64,000 bases of DNA, from contig CP079103.1 in the NCBI GenBank assembly GCA_019285755.1, positions 5,303,001 through 5,367,000 on the forward strand. Reading direction: 5' to 3'. A program made the translations under genes and the position numbers. A model generated the notes under the pieces. That model saw only the letters and a program-made list of their open reading frames with translations, made no database searches and was not told the DNA's origin. Shown here one piece after another: positions 20,740-31,933 of this stretch; positions within the stretch are counted from its first letter, which is position 1; each line of letters starts with the position of its first letter. This DNA comes from Chitinophaga sp. E66. GTDB lineage: Bacteria; Bacteroidota; Bacteroidia; Chitinophagales; Chitinophagaceae.

Positions 20740-23243
20740 ATGAACGGCTGGAAACGAACCATAGCTTTTGCGATCACGCTCATCAGCTTCTTACCCCTCC
20801 ATGCGCAGCATAAAATAAAGGGAATTGTTAAAGACGCGCACACCCAGGAACTGATCCCCTTTGCCACATTACAGTTTGTGGGCACCAACACCGGCATGGT
20901 CACCGATGCAGAAGGCGCTTTCCTGTTCGAGCTCCCCTCCATCCCATCAGACTCCCTGCTCGTTCGTGTCATGGGCTATGCCCGGACCGTCATGTTCGTA
21001 GACAGGAAGTTACCCGAGCAGACCATCAACTTCGAAATCTCCCGCGGCGACGTTTCCCTTAAAACATACGAGGTCAAAGCCAACGTTAATTTCGCCCTCA
21101 TCCTGCTCCGCAATATCGTCCGCCGCAAACCTGATAATAATTACGACCGGCTCGAAAGCTACAAATACGAGATTTATAACAAGCTGGAGCTGGACATCAA
21201 GAACCTCAACACCGTCAAGCTCGCCAAGAACCGCTTTACCAAGCCCTTCTCCTTCATTCTCAAGAATATCGACAGCACCACGGAAGCCAAACCCTTTCTC
21301 CCTGTATTCCTGACGGAAAGCATCTCGGACTATTACTTCCAGCGGAATCCGAAGAAAACGAAGGAGATCATCAAAGCCTCACGCACCTCGGGCCTGGATA
21401 ACGAAAGCGTTACCAAGTTCCTTGGAGGCATGTACCAGAACATCAATGTGTACGACAACTTCATCCCGGTTTTCGACAAAAGCTTCGTGAGCCCCATCGC
21501 CAACAACGGCAACCTGTTTTATAATTACCGGATTACGGATACCCAATACATTGCCAATCACCGGTTCATTCACATGAACTTCGAGCCCCGTCGCAAAGGA
21601 GAAAACGCTTTCATCGGTGATCTCTGGGTGATGGATTCCACCTTCGCCATCCAGAAAATGAGCATGTCGGTACCTAATGATGCGAACATCAACTTCGTCC
21701 GCAAGATTTCACTGGTACAGGAATTTAAGATGCTGCCCGACAGCAGCGGATGGTACCTGGCCAAGGATAAGTTCGTGGTAGACTTCTGGACGCCCAGCCC
21801 TAAGCCCACCAAGACCCTGGAGTTTATCGGCCGGAAAACGACCACTTACGAAGACCTCATTTACAATGATACCGCCGTTACCAATCTGTTTGCCGAAAAC
21901 GATACCCGCAGAACATAGTAGTAACAGACAGTGCCCGGACGCGCACCGATTCATTCTGGAACAGCCACCGCCACGAATCGCTGACCCGCAACGAGCAGGC
22001 CATCTACAAAATGGTGGATACGCTGCAGTCAATGCCCCTTTTCCAGAAGTATTCCAATACCATCCGCTTCCTGGCAACGGGATATAAGCCGTTCGGCAAG
22101 CTGGAATGGGGACCGTATTGGTACCTTTTTCCCAGAACCGCCTGGAAGGCTTCCGGGTGCGGCTGGATTTAGGCACCACGCCCGCGTTTCATAAAGACCT
22201 ATACCTGAACGGGTACCTGGCTTATGGGTTCGGGGACGACCGGTTTAAAGGCAAGATGTCGGCATTATACCTGCTGAACCGCAGTCCCAGGATGTATGTA
22301 TATGGTTCGTTCGTCCGCGACCTGGACAATGGCGCAAGCTATTACGACGAGGTTGGTACAGACAACATCTTTACCCTGGCGATCCGCAAGCCCGGCGTGC
22401 CGCAGAAGTTCATGCAGATCGAAGAAAAGCGGGCGGAGTTTTACAAAGAATACTTCAGCGGGTTCTCCCATCACTTTTCTGTGGTGCACAAACAGTTCAT
22501 TCCTTATGCGCCCTTGCCGGATGGCCCCACCTTCCCTAAAAACAGGCCTAACACCGATCCGCACACGAACCTGGAGGTAGCGGTGAAGCTGCGGTATGCG
22601 TTCCGGGAAGAGTTCCTGGAGGGCAACTATTACAGATTCAGCCTGGGCAGCAAATATCCCATCGTAGAGCTGAAATATGCATTGGGCGTACAGGGTATCT
22701 GGAAAAGCAATTACAGCTATCACAAGACCTCCTTTACGGTGTCCGACTACCTGAAAGTGGCGCCTTTCGGGCAATTGTATTACAACTTTTTGGTGGCAAG
22801 ATCTTCAGCACCGAATTGCCTTATCCCCTGCTGGAGATACACCCCGGCAACGAGATTTACTATTACAACAAGTACGCCTTCAACATGATGAACCGTTATG
22901 AGTTCATCAGCGATCAATACGCCGGCTTCAACCTCGAGCACACATTGGGCAGCGGCATCTTCAACTACATTCCCTGGTGCGCAAACTGAAGTTCCGCCAG
23001 TTCTGGACGGCCAAAGGCGTCATCGGCAGCCTGAGCGACAGGAACCGGGCGCTGAATTTCCAGTCGGGGTATCCCTTCAAGACGCTGGAAGGCAGCCCTT
23101 ATATTGAAGTGGGCACCGGCGTGGAGAACATCCTCAAATTCATCCGGATCGACTTCGTATGGCGTGTGGCGCCTAAGCCGTTGCCTGCGGAGATCAATAA
23201 CAAGAAGTTCGGCATCTTCGGCAGCTTCCGCCTTCAGTTCTAA
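20740..23243 (+). CDS. DUF5686 / carboxypeptidase-regulatory-like outer-membrane protein
   Basis: About 834 residues. A signal peptide ('AFAITLISFLPLHAQ') leads into a CarboxypepD_reg-like beta sandwich (residues ~25-110: 'IKGIVKDAHTQELIPFATLQ', 'TNTGMVTDAEGAFLFELP'). A long DUF5686 region follows ('VNFALILLRNIVRRKPDNNY', 'SISDYYFQRNPKKTKEIIKA', 'GDLWVMDSTFAIQKMSM') and a C-terminal beta barrel ends in 'FGSFRLQF' with the terminal Phe typical of outer-membrane proteins. Slips lie near 21900, 22110, 22800 and 22975. These proteins are widespread in Bacteroidota and resemble TonB-dependent receptors in domain order, but their cargo is not known. Confidence 0.8.
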
Positions 23244-23292
23244 TTTCCCGGCGACCTGGGCTTTACCGGTATCCTTATGCGTGCTGCCTCCT

Positions 23293-23718
23293 TCATTTTC
23301 GCGGCTTCCTGGCGCGTACGGATGATACTTCGCGGACGGGGTCCAGCACGGACTGCAGGATGCGCATATGTTCACGCATGAGCATATCCATCTTCTGAAC
23401 GGAATCGCGCAGGGAAGTCATCATCTCCTTCATCAACAGTTTATCCTGCCGGAAATATGCCAGCAGGTCTTGCAGATCCTTCTCCTGGAATACAGGTTTC
23501 AATGGCCGCTTTTGCGGCGCCGAGTCTACGAACAGTTCCGTAAAATGAACGTCCAGCACTTCAGCTATCTGAATGAGCCGTTCCATCGTCAGCCGCTTCA
23601 CCTCGTTGCGCTCAATGTTGCCATAGGCCGTTGAGCCGATGTTCAGCCGGGCTGCCATATATTCCTGCGTGAGGTTGCGGTATTCCCGCAACCGGCGGAT
23701 CGTTGTGCCTACATTCAT
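23293..23718 (-). CDS. XRE-family helix-turn-helix regulator
   Basis: 141 residues from the ATG at 23718. The HTH is at residues 2-60: 'VGTTIRRLREYRNLTQEYMA' then 'NIGSTAYGNIERNEVKRLTM' and 'ERLIQIAEVLDVHFTELF'. A coiled-coil-like C-terminal tail (residues ~75-130, 'EKDLQDLLAYFRQDKLLMKE') probably makes it dimerise. The in-frame extension to 23895 is rejected because it runs through a terminator. The candidate -7 box TACATTTT lies upstream of the start. It is convergent with the DUF5686 gene and its targets are unknown. Confidence 0.85.
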   Translation of the reverse strand: MNVGTTIRRLREYRNLTQEYMAARLNIGSTAYGNIERNEVKRLTMERLIQIAEVLDVHFTELFVDSAPQKRPLKPVFQEKDLQDLLAYFRQDKLLMKEMMTSLRDSVQKMDMLMREHMRILQSVLDPVREVSSVRARKPRK

Positions 23719-23868
23719 ACTGAAGGAATTTGAAAATGTATCTGGGTTAACGTTCGTATTCCGCAATATTAACGCGTACGGAAACACGCGCCAAGTAATC
23801 TCCGGAAATGCAAGAAGTTCCCTTCCAGCACCGAGAATATCTCCGATTTTCAAAGATTTTTGGGGTAC

Positions 23869-23890
23869 AAAAAAGCGCCGTTGCGGCGCA
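23869..23890 (-). terminator. Terminator of the gcvH-vanZ unit
   Basis: Read on the minus strand, a GC stem (23884-23889 with 23875-23880) with a 3-base loop is followed by six T. It lies 35 bases past the VanZ stop. Confidence 0.75.
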
Positions 23891-23924
23891 TACATTTTCT
23901 ATTATTACAGGATGGGAGGGGAAT

Positions 23925-24304
23925 CTATTTGATAAAACGCTTCCCGATGAACCGGAATATCAGCGCTCCCACGATAGCGCCTGCAGCATCGGCCGCGAGG
24001 TCCCACATATCAAAGCTCCGGTTAGCGACCAGGTATTTCTGAATAAATTCGATCGCCAGTCCATATGCCGTTACAGACAACACGATGAGCGATAACATGC
24101 CTGCACCTATATAACCATGGTGCCGGTGATACCCATATGCCAGGAGCAGCACCATCCCGCCGAAGAGGAAAAAATGCGCCACCTTGTCGATATGCACCAT
24201 GTCCAGGAAGCCCGTGTGCGGGATCGCTTTGCCGGGCAAGGTGCATAAAAAAGAATGAGGATGATCCATCCCAATGCGGGCAGATAATATCGGATCATCC
24301 TCAT
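23925..24304 (-). CDS. VanZ-like membrane protein
   Basis: About 126 residues. The first ~17 residues ('MRMIRYYLPALGWIILILF') are in one frame, the rest in another after a slip near 24250. The VanZ signature is clear: 'HIDKVAHFFLFGGMVLLL' then 'EFIQKYLVANRSFDMWDLAA' and 'AAGAIVGALIFRFI'. An alternative start at 24346 would add 14 polar residues and would sit six bases after the gcvH stop; I prefer 24304, but the choice is open. VanZ proteins are small membrane proteins, some linked to glycopeptide or teicoplanin tolerance. Here it is a genomic neighbour of gcvH with no resistance context. Confidence 0.75.
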
Positions 24305-24352
24305 GCTAAAAGTGTCTTTATGGTTTGTAGTCGGTGTATCGGGCATAATAAA

Positions 24353-24730
24353 TTATTCTCCCACCAGCGCCTGGTACTGCTCGGCAGTCAACAGGGCATC
24401 CACATCGGCAGGGTTGTTTACGGTGATCGTCACCATCCAGCCTTCACCATACGGGTCCTGGTTTACCAGTTCAGGGCTGCCGTCCAGCGCAGGGTTTACC
24501 TCGCCAACGGTACCGGCCACAGGCAGAAACAGATCGGAAACGGTCTTAACCGCTTCTACTGTGCCAAACACTTCTTCAGCGCCCAGGGATTTACCGGTCG
24601 TGGCAATGTCCACGAACACAATGTCGCCCAGTTCACGTTGTGCGAAGTCGGTAATGCCTACTTTCGCGGTGTTCCTTCTAATAATACCCACTCGTGGTCT
24701 TTGGTGTAACGCAGATGCGACGGAATTCAT
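24353..24730 (-). CDS. gcvH: Glycine cleavage system H protein
   Basis: It carries the lipoyl arm that shuttles the aminomethyl group among the P, T and L proteins of glycine cleavage. About 126 residues. The lipoylated lysine is in 'FGTVEAVKTVSDLFLPV'. The body is typical: 'VGITDFAQRELGDIVFVDI' and 'NPYGEGWM'-like 'QDPYGEGWMVTI'. The N-terminus, read across two slips near 24723 and 24675, becomes 'PSHLRYTKDHEWVLLEGN', the expected start. The other glycine-cleavage genes are not in the window. It lies upstream of vanZ on the same strand. Confidence 0.93.
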   Translation of the reverse strand: MNSVASALHQRPRVGIIRRNTAKVGITDFAQRELGDIVFVDIATTGKSLGAEEVFGTVEAVKTVSDLFLPVAGTVGEVNPALDGSPELVNQDPYGEGWMVTITVNNPADVDALLTAEQYQALVGE

Positions 24731-24817
24731 GTCAAGTTTGATTTTGAGCGGTAAAAATAAAGATTACCGCCAGAATTATAAAAAGTTTGTCATTTTCAAA
24801 ACGTTAAAATGACAGTC

Positions 24818-25485
24818 CTAGAAGAAAAAGAACTTCTTTTTCAACCGGATTTTCATCCTTACGTCTTCCACCGGACGGTCGCCCGGCTTGATGGTGCGCA
24901 CCGCGGCGATGCTGTCTAGCACCTTAAATCCTTTCACTACCTGCCCGAATACAGTATAACTCTGGTCCAGGTGCGGTGATCCGCCCCATTCTTTGTACAC
25001 CTCCCGTTGGTCTACCGGCAGCTTCCGGCCGCCGAGGCGCGTCATTTCCAGGGTGTCCAGTCCGCCGTCTGTCCATTTCTTACCCTGAACGATATAGAAC
25101 TGGCTGCCGGAGGATTCTTTCTGGGGTTATTATCCCGGGCCGCGCCGAGCGCGCCTTTCCGGTGATAAAGATCCAGCTGGAACTCGGCCGGTATGCGATA
25201 TCCCGGCCCGCCTTCGCCGACAGTTTCTCCCGGTTTAGCCCGCTTACTGTCGGGATCTCCGCCCTGGATCATGAAGTTTTTGATCACCCGGTGAAAGAGG
25301 AGGCTGTCGAAATAATGCTGCTTCACCAGTTTGATGAAGTTATCACGGTGCTTAGGCGTTTGGTCGTACAGCCGGATGATCATTTTGCCATAGGGCGTGT
25401 AGACTTTCACTTTTCGGTTGCGCTGTGCCTGTACGGCCGTGGCAGCCAGGAGCAACAGCAATAAAACGGGTAGCTTTTTATTCAT
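24818..25485 (-). CDS. Cyclophilin-type peptidyl-prolyl isomerase, secreted
   Basis: About 222 residues. The signal peptide ('LPVLLLLLLAATAVQAQ') places it in the periplasm. The cyclophilin core shows 'NFIKLVKQHYFDSLLFHRVI' and 'FMIQGGDPDSKRAKPGET', then 'SSGSQFYIVQGKKWTD' read across a slip near 25120, and 'YTVFGQVVKGFKVLDSIAAV'. These cover the substrate-binding residues FHRVI and QFYIV. It catalyses cis-trans isomerisation of proline bonds in exported proteins. The lysine-phenylalanine tail ('LKKKFFFF') is unusual but lies in the correct frame. Confidence 0.9.
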
Positions 25486-25511
25486 GGGCTTGGATCATAA
25501 GGTCTTCTTCT

Positions 25512-25852
25512 TTATTCTTCGTCCTGTTCAAAGTAATCGATCACGTGCTCTTTCAGGAACCTTTCCTGATCTTCCAGCCCCATCTTCGGCACAGGTTGCA
25601 GTTCTTTAAAGTGGGGCCAGCCGTCCTTATCGCGCCCTTCCGGCTCAAAATAGCCGCTGCGGGACAGTAATACGCAGACCGCCACATGCATGAGATCCTG
25701 CTTTTGTTCTTTGGTGAATTTCTTCTGGGGAGGTTGACCTCCTGTACACCGATCATCATTAACAAACCTTCCATGTTGGGAGTTTTGCCGAATCGTTCGG
25801 TGAGCATGTCTTCCACTTTCTTCCAGCGTATATCGAAATCGTCGTTGTTCAT
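25512..25852 (-). CDS. Small cytosolic protein, unknown function
   Basis: About 113 residues, acidic, with no signal peptide or membrane segment. It begins 'MNNDDFDIRWKKVEDMLTER' and ends 'HVIDYFEQDEE' after slips near 25735 and 25655. 'DMHVAVCVLLSRSGYFEPEG'-like text in the middle is read from the second frame. I do not recognise the family with certainty; similar small proteins occur widely in Bacteroidota near housekeeping genes. It is 26 bases upstream of the cyclophilin gene on the same strand and divergent from moxR. Confidence 0.6.
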
Positions 25853-26110
25853 TGTTAATGGCTTTATGGTTCTCCGCGCCCTGTCTGGCATTCTGATTGC
25901 AGGCTAACGGACAACAAATGTACGGTTTACATAAAAAATTGATGTAAATATCGATCCGTATTATTAAATTGGAATTTTTTTAAACCATATCTGCCTTAAC
26001 CGGATATGACCCGGGCGTCCGATTTAACAGCTTTTTAACTGCCAGAGTACGCCATGGGATGAGGGTTAAAAGACAGAATCCTTATTTTAGCAACCTTGAA
26101 ACAACAATTC

Positions 26111-27112
<1,002 letters not shown>

Positions 27113-27132
27113 GCCAATTAAACCGCCCATAA

Positions 27133-28000
27133 ATGGATACAGCAGAAATACTCAAGAAGGTCCGCCAGCTGGAAATAAAAACCAAAGGGCTGACCAACCA
27201 CATCTTCGCAGGCGAATACCATTCGGCCTTTAAAGGCCGTGGCATGTCGTTCAGCGAAGTGCGCGACTACCATTTCGGCGACGACGTAAGGGCCATCGAC
27301 TGGAACGTGACCGCACGGTTCAACAGTCCCTACATCAAAATATTCGAAGAAGAACGCGAACTGACCGTAATGCTGCTGGTAGACGTGAGCGAATCCGAAT
27401 CCTTCGGCACCACCAAGCAGACCAAACGCGGCCTCGTCACCGAACTGTGCGCCGTTCTCGCCTTCTCCGCCATCAAAAACAATGACAAGGTAGGCGTCAT
27501 CTTTTTCAGCGACGGCGTGGAGAAATACATCCCGCCCAAGAAAGGGAAATCGCATATCCTCTTCATCATACGCGAACTGCTATCGTTCGAGCCGAAGAAA
27601 AAAAGGCACCAATATCGCCGAAACCCTCCGGTTCTTCAACAACGCCGCCAAGAAGAAAAGCATCGTGTTCATGCTCAGCGATTTCTTTTCCGGCAACTAC
27701 CAGGATGCCCTCAACATCGCCTCCAAAAGGCATGATATGGTGGGCGTGCAGGTATATGACCGCCGCGATAAGGAACTTCCCGACGCAGGGCTCATCCGCA
27801 TGACGGACGCCGAAACAGGCGCCTCGCAGTGGGTAGACTCCAGCGACAAGAAAGTGCGCGCTTACTACGAACAACAGTTCAATCAACATGCGCAGTACTG
27901 CCGCAACGCTTTCATGAAAAGCGGCGCCGAACTGATCAGCATCCGCACCGACGAGGATTACGTAAAAGCATTGCAAACCTTCTTCCTGAACAGGGTATAA
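27133..28000 (+). CDS. DUF58 domain protein (Bat cluster)
   Basis: About 288 residues. The DUF58 signature 'FKGRGMSFSEVRDYHFGDDV' followed by 'RAIDWNVTARFNSPYIKIFE' is complete, and a VWA-like fold follows ('LTVMLLVDVSESESFGTTKQ', 'IVFMLSDFFSGNYQDAL'). The MIDAS-like DVSES has the D-x-S-x-S pattern. A slip in an A run near 27600 splits the frame. DUF58 proteins pair with MoxR ATPases, and the two genes are 20 bases apart. Confidence 0.9.
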
Positions 28001-28027
28001 ACGAAAACGAAGTACGATCAAGACCGG

Positions 28028-29032
28028 ATGAAATTCATCAAGAACATATTCACCACCGCCCTGCTATCCTGCCTGTTCGCCGGCGCTTCGGCCCAGGAAC
28101 AGGAACAGCCCGTGCAGTACGAAGACTACTTCAAGGTGACCGCAAAGGCCGACACCACGCGCATCCGCATCGGTGAGCCCGTGAAAGTAGACCTCACCGC
28201 CAAAGTGATGCTGTATGCCCTTAAAGGCGCCAACATCAAGGTGATCTTCCCCAATATCCCCGACTCGTCCAACCACATCGAGCTCGTGGAACGCTCCGGG
28301 CTGGATACCACCGGCTCCAACGAAAACCAAAAGATCTGGAGACAGACCGTCACCTTCACCAGCTTCGACTCCGGCCGCTGGGAGCTCCGCCCATGAAGTT
28401 CGAAGTCTATTCCGTGACAGACGGATCGTATGATTCCGTGTTCACAGAATCGATCTTCATCGATGTGAACTCTGTAGCAGTAGATACCACCAAAGCCTTC
28501 AAGCCGATCAAACCGGTGCGCGCAGTGAAGATCAACTGGCTCGATTACTGGTTCTGGATCCTGGGCAGCTTCCTGCTGATCACCGCGATCGTATTGTATT
28601 TCACCATGTGGAACAAACGGAAGAAAGCGCCTAAGCCCGTACCCGTGGTTCCTCTAAATCTCCATACGAACGCGCGATCGAAGCGCTCGATCAGCTGGAG
28701 AAGGAACAGCCCTGGCATACGGACGTCAAAGCTTATTATACCTCGCTTACAGACGTGCTGCGCAATTACTTCGAGCAGCAGTTCAATATCCCGGCCATGG
28801 AGCAGACAACGGCGGAACTGATGAACGACATCAAACCGGTTACCATTCTGAACCAGCAGCGCAACGAGATCTACGCCGTGCTCAGCCTGGCCGACCTCGC
28901 CAAGTTCGCCAAGCTCCAGCCCACTCCGCAGGAACATGAAGATTCCTGCGCAAGGCCCGGGCAGTTGTGGAATGGACACGCGCCTCCGCCATGCCCAAAA
29001 CCGAACAGCCGGCAACCGGCACAAACCCGTAA
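28028..29032 (+). CDS. BatD-like/DUF4381-like membrane protein of the Bat cluster
   Basis: About 334 residues. A signal peptide ('TALLSCLFAGASAQ') is followed by a beta-rich exported domain ('TTRIRIGEPVKVDLTAKVML') and one membrane helix near residues 175-200 ('YWFWILGSFLLITAIVLYF'). The tail is cytosolic and helical ('ERAIEALDQLEKEQPWHTDV', 'NYFEQQFNIPAMEQTTAELM'). This topology is that of the protein usually found between DUF58 and BatA in Bacteroidota, similar to BatD. Slips lie near 28390, 28655 and 28950. It ends eight bases before batA. Confidence 0.7.
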
Positions 29033-29040
29033 AACGACTC

Positions 29041-30049
29041 ATGAACGCGGAACTCTGGAAAAATATCGAATTCGCATACCCGGCCTTCTTCTGGCTGCTG
29101 CTGCTCATCCCCGTCTTCATCTGGTGGAGCGTGAGCGCCGGCCGGAAGTACCAGGGATCGGTAAAAGTATCGTCCCTCCAAGGCCTCAAAAATATTCCCG
29201 TTTCCTGGAAGATCCGTTTCCGGCCCCTGCTGCCCGCATTGCGCATCATCGCTTTCGCCGCGCTGGTAGTTGCCCTCGCCAGGCCGCAAACATCCAATAC
29301 TTCCGAAAACATCGACAGTGAAGGGATAGACATCGTGCTGGGGATAGACATCTCCGGCTCCATGCTCGCCGAAGACCTCAGGCCCAACCGCATGGAGGCC
29401 GCCAAGAAAACGGCCATGGACTTCGTAGACAGCCGTATCAGCGACCGCATCGGCCTGGTGATCTTTTCCGGCGAAAGCTTCACGCAATGCCCCATCACCT
29501 CCGACCACGGCGTCCTCAAACAACAACTCATGGCCATCCGCAGCGGCATGCTGCAAGACGGTACCGCCATCGGGATGGGGCTCGCCACATCGGTAGACCG
29601 CCTGCGCGAAAGCAAAGCCAAAAGCAAAGTCGTCATCCTCCTGACAGACGGTGTGAACAATACAGGCCTCGTTGATCCGCTCACCGCGCTGGAGATCGCT
29701 AAAGCCTATAAAGTGAAGGTCTATACGATCGGTGTGGGCACCATCGGCAAGGCCCCCTCCCCGCCACCATGCCCGACGGCAGCGTACAGATGCAAATGGT
29801 GGACGTGCAGATCGATGAGCCGCTTATGAAAAAGATCGCCACCGAAACCGGCGGCCGCTATTTCAGGGCTACCAATAATTCTTCCTGCAAGACATCTACC
29901 ACGAAATCGATAAACTGGAGCGTACCAAGGTAGAAATTACCTCCTACCGCCGCTTCAAAGAGCATTTCTTCCCCTTCGCCATGATTGCCCTGGCAGCCCT
30001 GCTGCTGGAGGCCGTGCTACGGTATACGCTTTTCAAGCGGCTGCCCTAG
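29041..30049 (+). CDS. batA: VWA-domain membrane protein BatA
   Basis: About 336 residues. Membrane helices are at residues ~15-30 and 60-80, then a periplasmic-facing von Willebrand A domain with an intact MIDAS: 'VLGIDISGSMLAEDL' (DxSxS), the Thr in 'MLQDGTAIGMGL' and 'ILLTDGVNNTG'. A last helix ('FFPFAMIALAALLLEAVL') anchors the C-terminus. This is the BatA architecture of the Bacteroides aerotolerance cluster. Slips lie near 29755 and 29880. batB, batC and batE, which normally follow, are absent; rsgA comes next. Confidence 0.85.
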
Positions 30050-30074
30050 TCGGGAATTGCTTTATCTTTACAGC

Positions 30075-31005
30075 GTGCAAGCAACGATCTACAAATCCAC
30101 CGGCAGTTGGTATTCCGTAAAAACGGAAGCGGGCGACGTCTACCAGGCCCGCATCAAAGGCGTTTTCAAAATCGATGAAAACATTACTTCCACCAACCCT
30201 ATCGCCGTGGGCGACCATGTCACCATCCAGCAGGAAGAGGGAGAAGCCGGCAATGCCATCATCACCGGCATCTCCGACCGCCGCAATTACATCGTCCGCA
30301 CGTCGCCGCAGGGCAAGCACAAAAAACACATCGTTGCCGCCAACCTGGACCAGGCAGTGCTCGTGGCCACCGTCCGCGAGCCGCGCACTTCCAGGGGTTC
30401 ATCGACCGGTTCCTGGTTACAGCCGCCGCCTACCATATACCCGTCATCCTCGTATTCAACAAAATGGACGTTTACCGCGCCAAGGAAATGGAGCAGTTCG
30501 AGCATTGGCAGGAAGTATATGAAGCGATGGGGTATACCGTATTGCTGACCGGCGCGGCGGAAGGTAAAGGGGTCGCTGAACTGGGGAACTGCTAAAAGAT
30601 AAAACAAGCCTCATTTCCGGGCATTCCGGGGTGGGCAAGAGCACGATCATCAACCAACTGATGCCGGGCCTCCAGCTTAAAACCAAGCAAGTGAGCGGCT
30701 GGAGCGGGAAAGGTTTGCATACTACCACCTTCGCCGAGATGTTCGACCTCCCCAACGGGGGCCGTCTCATCGATACGCCGGGCGTCCGGGAATTCGGGAT
30801 CGTGGATATCCCCAAAGCGGAACTGTCGCACTATTTCCTGGAAATGCAGGAATACATCCCGCAGTGCCAGTTCAACAACTGCCTCCACCTGGACGAGCCC
30901 GGATGCGCCGTCAAAGCCGCGGTGGAAGCAGGCGATATCGACCTCGACCGGTACGTGAGCTACGCCACGATCCTCGCCACCATCAACGAAAACGATTACG
31001 ATTAA
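30075..31005 (+). CDS. rsgA: Ribosome small-subunit-dependent GTPase A
   Basis: A GTPase that checks late maturation of the 30S subunit. About 309 residues. An N-terminal OB fold ('VGDHVTIQQEEGEAGNAIIT') leads into a circularly permuted GTPase: G4 'ILVFNKMDVYRA' precedes G1 'SGHSGVGKSTIINQL' and G3 'LIDTPGVREFG'. The C-terminal zinc knuckle is 'CQFNNCLHLDEPGC'. The start looks like GTG at 30075, giving 'QATIYKSTGSWYSVK'. Slips lie near 30395 and 30595. It begins 25 bases after batA and may share its transcript. Confidence 0.93.
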
Positions 31006-31172
31006 TTTCTCCTGAAAAGCCCCAGGAATCCTTTCTTTTTGGGTGCGTTCATCTCGTCAAATACTTTCTCCGCGCCGAGATTGCGCGCAGGCGTGGGGCA
31101 TCCCGTTTTCTGGGACCTGCAGGCCACGCCCAGTATGGCAATGCCGCAAAGGCAAACGAATAGGTTGCGCAT
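31002..31172 (-). CDS. Mini-lipoprotein with CxSQKxGCP motif (copy 1)
   Basis: A 56-residue ORF. The signal peptide 'MRNLFVCLCGIAILGVAC' ends in a lipobox, and the mature part starts 'CRSQKTGCPTPARNLGAEKV' and ends 'KKKGFLGLFRRN', strongly basic. It is intact in one frame. The stop codon shares the palindromic TTAA with the rsgA stop on the other strand. Its neighbour at 31182 has the same design. Function is unknown. The conserved pair of cysteines (the lipid-anchor Cys plus one six residues later) is the main feature. Confidence 0.6.
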   Translation of the reverse strand: MRNLFVCLCGIAILGVACRSQKTGCPTPARNLGAEKVFDEMNAPKKKGFLGLFRRN

Positions 31173-31181
31173 AGGCCGGGA

Positions 31182-31330
31182 TTAAAATAATTTCATTTGC
31201 TTGCCGGCTTTGGAATTCTGCTTCATATTGCCGGAATTGTAGAAGGTGCTGCCAGGGCAGCCTTGTTTCTGGGAGGCGCACCCGCAAACAGGAATGCCGC
31301 CCATAGCCCAATGAGCCATTTTCTTTTCAT
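31182..31330 (-). CDS. Mini-lipoprotein with CxSQKxGCP motif (copy 2)
   Basis: About 49 residues after restoring one missing base near 31281. It starts 'MKRKWLIGLWAAFLFAGC' (signal peptide and lipobox). The mature part is 'CASQKQGCPGSTFYNSGNM' and the end is 'KAGKQMKLF'. The CxSQKxGCP block matches the neighbouring copy, so the two are paralogues in tandem, 9 bases apart. Without the correction the frame loses the lipobox cysteine and stops early, so this call depends on treating the slip as an error. Confidence 0.5.
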
Positions 31331-31375
31331 AGGTCCGGGATTAGACCTGCAATATAAAGTTTTTTTATAAGATGA

Positions 31376-31897
31376 CTATACCTGGTCGCGGAACCAGTCG
31401 GCATACATGATATAGTTATTGGCAATCCGGTCGATTTCCCCGGAAATGAGTTCCTGGCTGATGGTTTTTACCTTTTTGGCGGGCACCCCGGCATAGATGC
31501 ATCCCGCTTCCACCTGGGTGTTTTCCAGCACTACGGCCCCGGCCGCGATAATGGTATTGGAACCGATATGGGCATTGTCCATCACGATGGCCCCCATCCC
31601 GATCAGCACATTATCCTCCACCGTACAGCCATGTACGATCGCGTTGTGGCCGATGGACACATTATTCCCGATAGTGGTCTTAGTTTTCTGATAGGTAGCA
31701 TGGATCACGGCGCCGTCCTGGATATTGACCTTATCGCCCATGCGGATGCTGTTCACATCCCCGCGCACCACGGCATTGAACCAAACGCTGCAATCCTTTC
31801 CCATAACTACATCGCCTACGATGGTGGCATTTGGCGCAATGAAGCAATTGTCGCCCATTTGCGGGTGTACACCCTTTACTGGTAATATTACTGGCAT
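31376..31897 (-). CDS. Gamma-carbonic-anhydrase-like hexapeptide-repeat protein
   Basis: 173 residues in one intact frame. It is a left-handed beta-helix protein with hexapeptide repeats ('NCFIAPNATIVGDVVMGKDC', 'TTIGNNVSIGHNAIVHGCTV', 'DNVLIGMGAIVMDNAHIGSN'). Candidate zinc ligands are His in 'AVIHATY', 'SIGHNAIVHG', as in gamma-carbonic anhydrases; 'SVWFNAVVRGDVNSIRMGDK' is a family hallmark. Many members of this group lack measurable anhydrase activity, so the reaction is uncertain. The start MPVILPV fits family alignments and leaves only four bases between the -7 box and the ATG. Confidence 0.85.
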   Translation of the reverse strand: MPVILPVKGVHPQMGDNCFIAPNATIVGDVVMGKDCSVWFNAVVRGDVNSIRMGDKVNIQDGAVIHATYQKTKTTIGNNVSIGHNAIVHGCTVEDNVLIGMGAIVMDNAHIGSNTIIAAGAVVLENTQVEAGCIYAGVPAKKVKTISQELISGEIDRIANNYIMYADWFRDQV

Positions 31898-31901
31898 GAT
31901 A

Positions 31902-31933
31902 CAAATATAGAACTTCACTAACTTCGCCCCAAT
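31902..31933 (-). promoter_or_regulatory. Promoter with -33 and -7 boxes, apparently leaderless
   Basis: On the minus strand ATTG, then 20 bases, then TATATTTG. This matches TTTG-N19/20-TAnnTTTG with one mismatch. The -7 box ends four bases before the ATG of the gamma-carbonic-anhydrase-like gene, and the -33 box overlaps the start codon of the divergent aminotransferase. Confidence 0.6.

Noticed and set aside
23718..23895. 59-residue N-terminal extension of the XRE regulator
   Set aside because: It overlaps a minus-strand terminator and promoter-like sequence and has no match to the family start.
23925..24346. VanZ as part of a glycopeptide-resistance cluster
   Set aside because: No VanA/B/H/X or VanRS genes nearby; VanZ-like proteins are common housekeeping membrane proteins.
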